A program made the position numbers and the translations under genes. Source: JAHQVI01 sp963749875 (GTDB lineage: Bacteria > Pseudomonadota > Alphaproteobacteria > Rhizobiales > Rhodomicrobiaceae). Taken from it: 64,000 nucleotides of DNA. The notes beneath the pieces are model-generated. The model was not told the DNA's origin. It was given only the letters and a program-made list of their open reading frames with translations, and made no database searches. The stretch is from contig CAVVOX010000004.1 of the NCBI GenBank assembly GCA_963749875.1, positions 558,001 to 622,000 of the forward strand, read 5' to 3'. Every line of letters begins with the position of its first letter. Position 1 is the first letter of the stretch. Below, piece by piece: positions 62,548 to 64,000 of the stretch.

Positions 62548-63776
62548 ATTTCGCGAACTATCTCACCTCGGCCCTGGCGGCGATCCGGCTCAATGCCATG
62601 CGCAGCCTCTTGACCGCGCTCGGCGTGATCATCGGCGTCGCCTCGGTGATCGTCATGTCCGCGATCGGAAGCGGCGCGCGGCAGGAAGTGGAGCGCCATA
62701 TCAGCCGTCTCGGCACCAACATGCTGACCGTCTCGCCGGGCTCCTCGCGCGCCGGCCGGTCCCGAGCGGGAGCGGGGACAGCAACGCCCCTCTCGGAAGG
62801 GGACATGGAGGCGATCCAGGAGCGCGTCCCCGGCGTCACCGCGGTCACCGGAAGCCTCTCCGTCGGCGCGCCGGTCATCTATGGAAATCGCAACTGGACG
62901 ACCTCAGTAACCGGGACAAACGCGGAATTTCCCTTCGTGCGCGACTGGGATATTGCTGAAGGCCGCTATTTCACAGCGGAAGAGGTCGCCCACGGCGCCA
63001 AGGTCGCGGTTCTGGGCTCATCGGTGGTGCGCGAGCTTTTCGGGGCCGGAATTGCGGTCGGCGAGAGCCTGCGGATCGCCGGCGCGCCGTTCCTCGTGAT
63101 CGGCATTATGGCGACACGCGGCCAGGCCGGCGGTTTCCGCGACCCCGACGACATCGTGCTCGTGCCGCTCTCGACGGCGCGGGCCAGGCTCGCGGGCCAG
63201 AGCGTGACCGTTCCCAATCAGGCCGGGTCCATTCTTGTCAAGATTGCCGATGCAGCGGATCTCGCACGCGCCGAGGAGGACATCGTCGAACTGCTCAGGC
63301 AGCGGCGGCGGATACGCCCCGGTCAGCAGGACGATTTCCGCGTTCGAAATGTCGCCGAGATCGTGCAGGCGCGGACCGCGGCGCAGCAGACGCTGACATG
63401 GCTCCTTGCCGCAACGGCGGCGATCTCGCTGATCGTCGGCGGGATCGGCATCATGAACATCATGCTGGTTTCGGTCACGGAGCGAACGCGCGAGATCGGG
63501 CTGCGAATGGCGGTGGGCGCGCGGCGGCGCGACATTCTTGCGCAATTCCTGACGGAGGCGATCGTCCTGTGCCTTGCCGGAGGTCTGATCGGCCTCGCAC
63601 TGGGGATCGGCGCAAGCTATGCAATGGCGGCGCTGGCCGGCTGGCCGGTCCTCGTCAGCGGCACCATCATTGCCGTCGGCATCGGCGCCTCGGCCGCCGT
63701 GGGGATCATATTCGGCTATGTTCCGGCTCAGCAGGCGGCGCACCTTAATCCCATCGACGCCCTGCGGTACGAATAG
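62544..63776 (+). CDS. MacB/FtsX-type ABC exporter permease
   Basis: A 410-residue permease with the MacB/LolC design: one N-terminal helix (residues about 20-45, GVIIGVASVIVMSAIGSGA), a large periplasmic domain, and three C-terminal helices (WLLAATAAISLIVGGIGIMNIMLVSVTERTREIGLRMA, then two more). With the adaptor and ATPase it forms a mechanotransmission-type exporter of peptide, lipid or antibiotic. An outer-membrane partner gene is not in the window. Confidence 0.92.
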   Translation: MNFANYLTSALAAIRLNAMRSLLTALGVIIGVASVIVMSAIGSGARQEVERHISRLGTNMLTVSPGSSRAGRSRAGAGTATPLSEGDMEAIQERVPGVTAVTGSLSVGAPVIYGNRNWTTSVTGTNAEFPFVRDWDIAEGRYFTAEEVAHGAKVAVLGSSVVRELFGAGIAVGESLRIAGAPFLVIGIMATRGQAGGFRDPDDIVLVPLSTARARLAGQSVTVPNQAGSILVKIADAADLARAEEDIVELLRQRRRIRPGQQDDFRVRNVAEIVQARTAAQQTLTWLLAATAAISLIVGGIGIMNIMLVSVTERTREIGLRMAVGARRRDILAQFLTEAIVLCLAGGLIGLALGIGASYAMAALAGWPVLVSGTIIAVGIGASAAVGIIFGYVPAQQAAHLNPIDALRYE

Positions 63777-63852
63777 CGGACGGAGGGATTGAAGCAGGCG
63801 CTGGCAAGCATCAGCTTCTAAGCTTAATTTTTTTTTATTAGAAGGTGACCCC

Positions 63853-64000
63853 ATGCCGGATCAGCGGTCGGAAAAACAGGCTGCGCGCAAGGACCGCGAA
63901 GAGCGCCTCGCTGCGCAGCTGCGCGAAAACCTCAAGCGCCGAAAGGCCCAGGCGAGGGCGCGCAAGAGCGCCGCGGCCGACACGAACCCCGAGCCAAAAT
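63853..64000 (+). CDS. small basic protein, partial at window end
   Basis: ATG 63853 follows GAAGGTGA and opens MPDQRSEKQAARKDREERLA; the reading frame continues to the last base of the window (49 residues so far). It is rich in Arg, Lys and Glu and probably a single helix. Small proteins of this look precede murA in some Hyphomicrobiales; whether murA follows here cannot be seen. Just upstream, CTTCTAA (63815) and TTAGAAG (63838) form an inverted repeat around a T run. Confidence 0.55.
   Translation, partial: MPDQRSEKQAARKDREERLAAQLRENLKRRKAQARARKSAAADTNPEPK

Noticed and set aside
1..64000. CRISPR array, prophage or insertion sequence with transposase
   Set aside because: No regularly spaced direct repeats, phage structural genes or transposase frames were seen; the repeats present are dispersed and palindromic.

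Overview
The window reads as chromosomal DNA of a GC-rich alphaproteobacterial methylotroph, most likely of the Hyphomicrobiales. The grounds are a lanthanide-type methanol dehydrogenase set (xoxF, xoxG, xoxJ), PQQ genes, the glutathione formaldehyde pathway, an MxaB-like regulator, and a storage-lipid cluster. A DddP-like M24 protein and peptide/TRAP transporters would suit a marine strain, but that is inference.

1-8.7 kb: two small secreted proteins, clpS, then a leftward block with S-formylglutathione hydrolase, glutathione-dependent formaldehyde dehydrogenase, a NitT/TauT-type ABC transporter and a small secreted DUF protein. 7.6-17.3 kb: the methanol oxidation island. A YVTN beta-propeller and a secreted helical protein face leftward xoxF-xoxG-xoxJ. 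Beyond xoxF lie a secreted pentapeptide-repeat protein, a metallo-beta-lactamase-fold hydrolase, a SoxYZ-like carrier, a predicted zincin and a small secreted protein. 17.4-25.9 kb: regulation and cofactor supply. A FIST-domain sensor overlaps a hybrid histidine kinase (arranged like NosP/NahK) and converges on a LuxR-type response regulator; then pqqA, pqqC, a PQQ-associated ABC transporter and gfa. XoxF, Gfa, formaldehyde dehydrogenase and formylglutathione hydrolase could together take methanol to formate.

26-31 kb: arginine/ornithine catabolism (two ornithine-cyclodeaminase-family proteins, an FAD amine oxidase, an AsnC/Lrp regulator and arginase). 31.4-35 kb: recQ, tRNA-Thr(GGT) and a DddP-like M24 protein. 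35-47.3 kb: a complete oligopeptide-type ABC transporter, a TylF-like methyltransferase, and a TRAP transporter with unusually large membrane subunits. 47.5-58.2 kb: a neutral-lipid cluster (FFLEELY-motif protein, wax ester synthase/DGAT, helical-repeat protein, patatin, phasin, double-SDR acyl-CoA reductase, alpha/beta hydrolase, acyl-CoA synthetase). 58.2-64 kb: an IlvD/Edd dehydratase, a MacAB-like exporter and the start of a small basic protein.

Two things cut across the gene map. First, five genes (xoxF, the MBL hydrolase, the SoxYZ-like gene, the AsnC/Lrp regulator and dctP) each appear interrupted by a single extra base, which looks more like insertion-type sequence error than five independent mutations. 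Second, a structured repeat of about 106 bp bounded by CTAG occurs in four full and at least two partial copies. It is sometimes joined at CTAG to a second repeat of about 105 bp, and it runs into the ends of genes.
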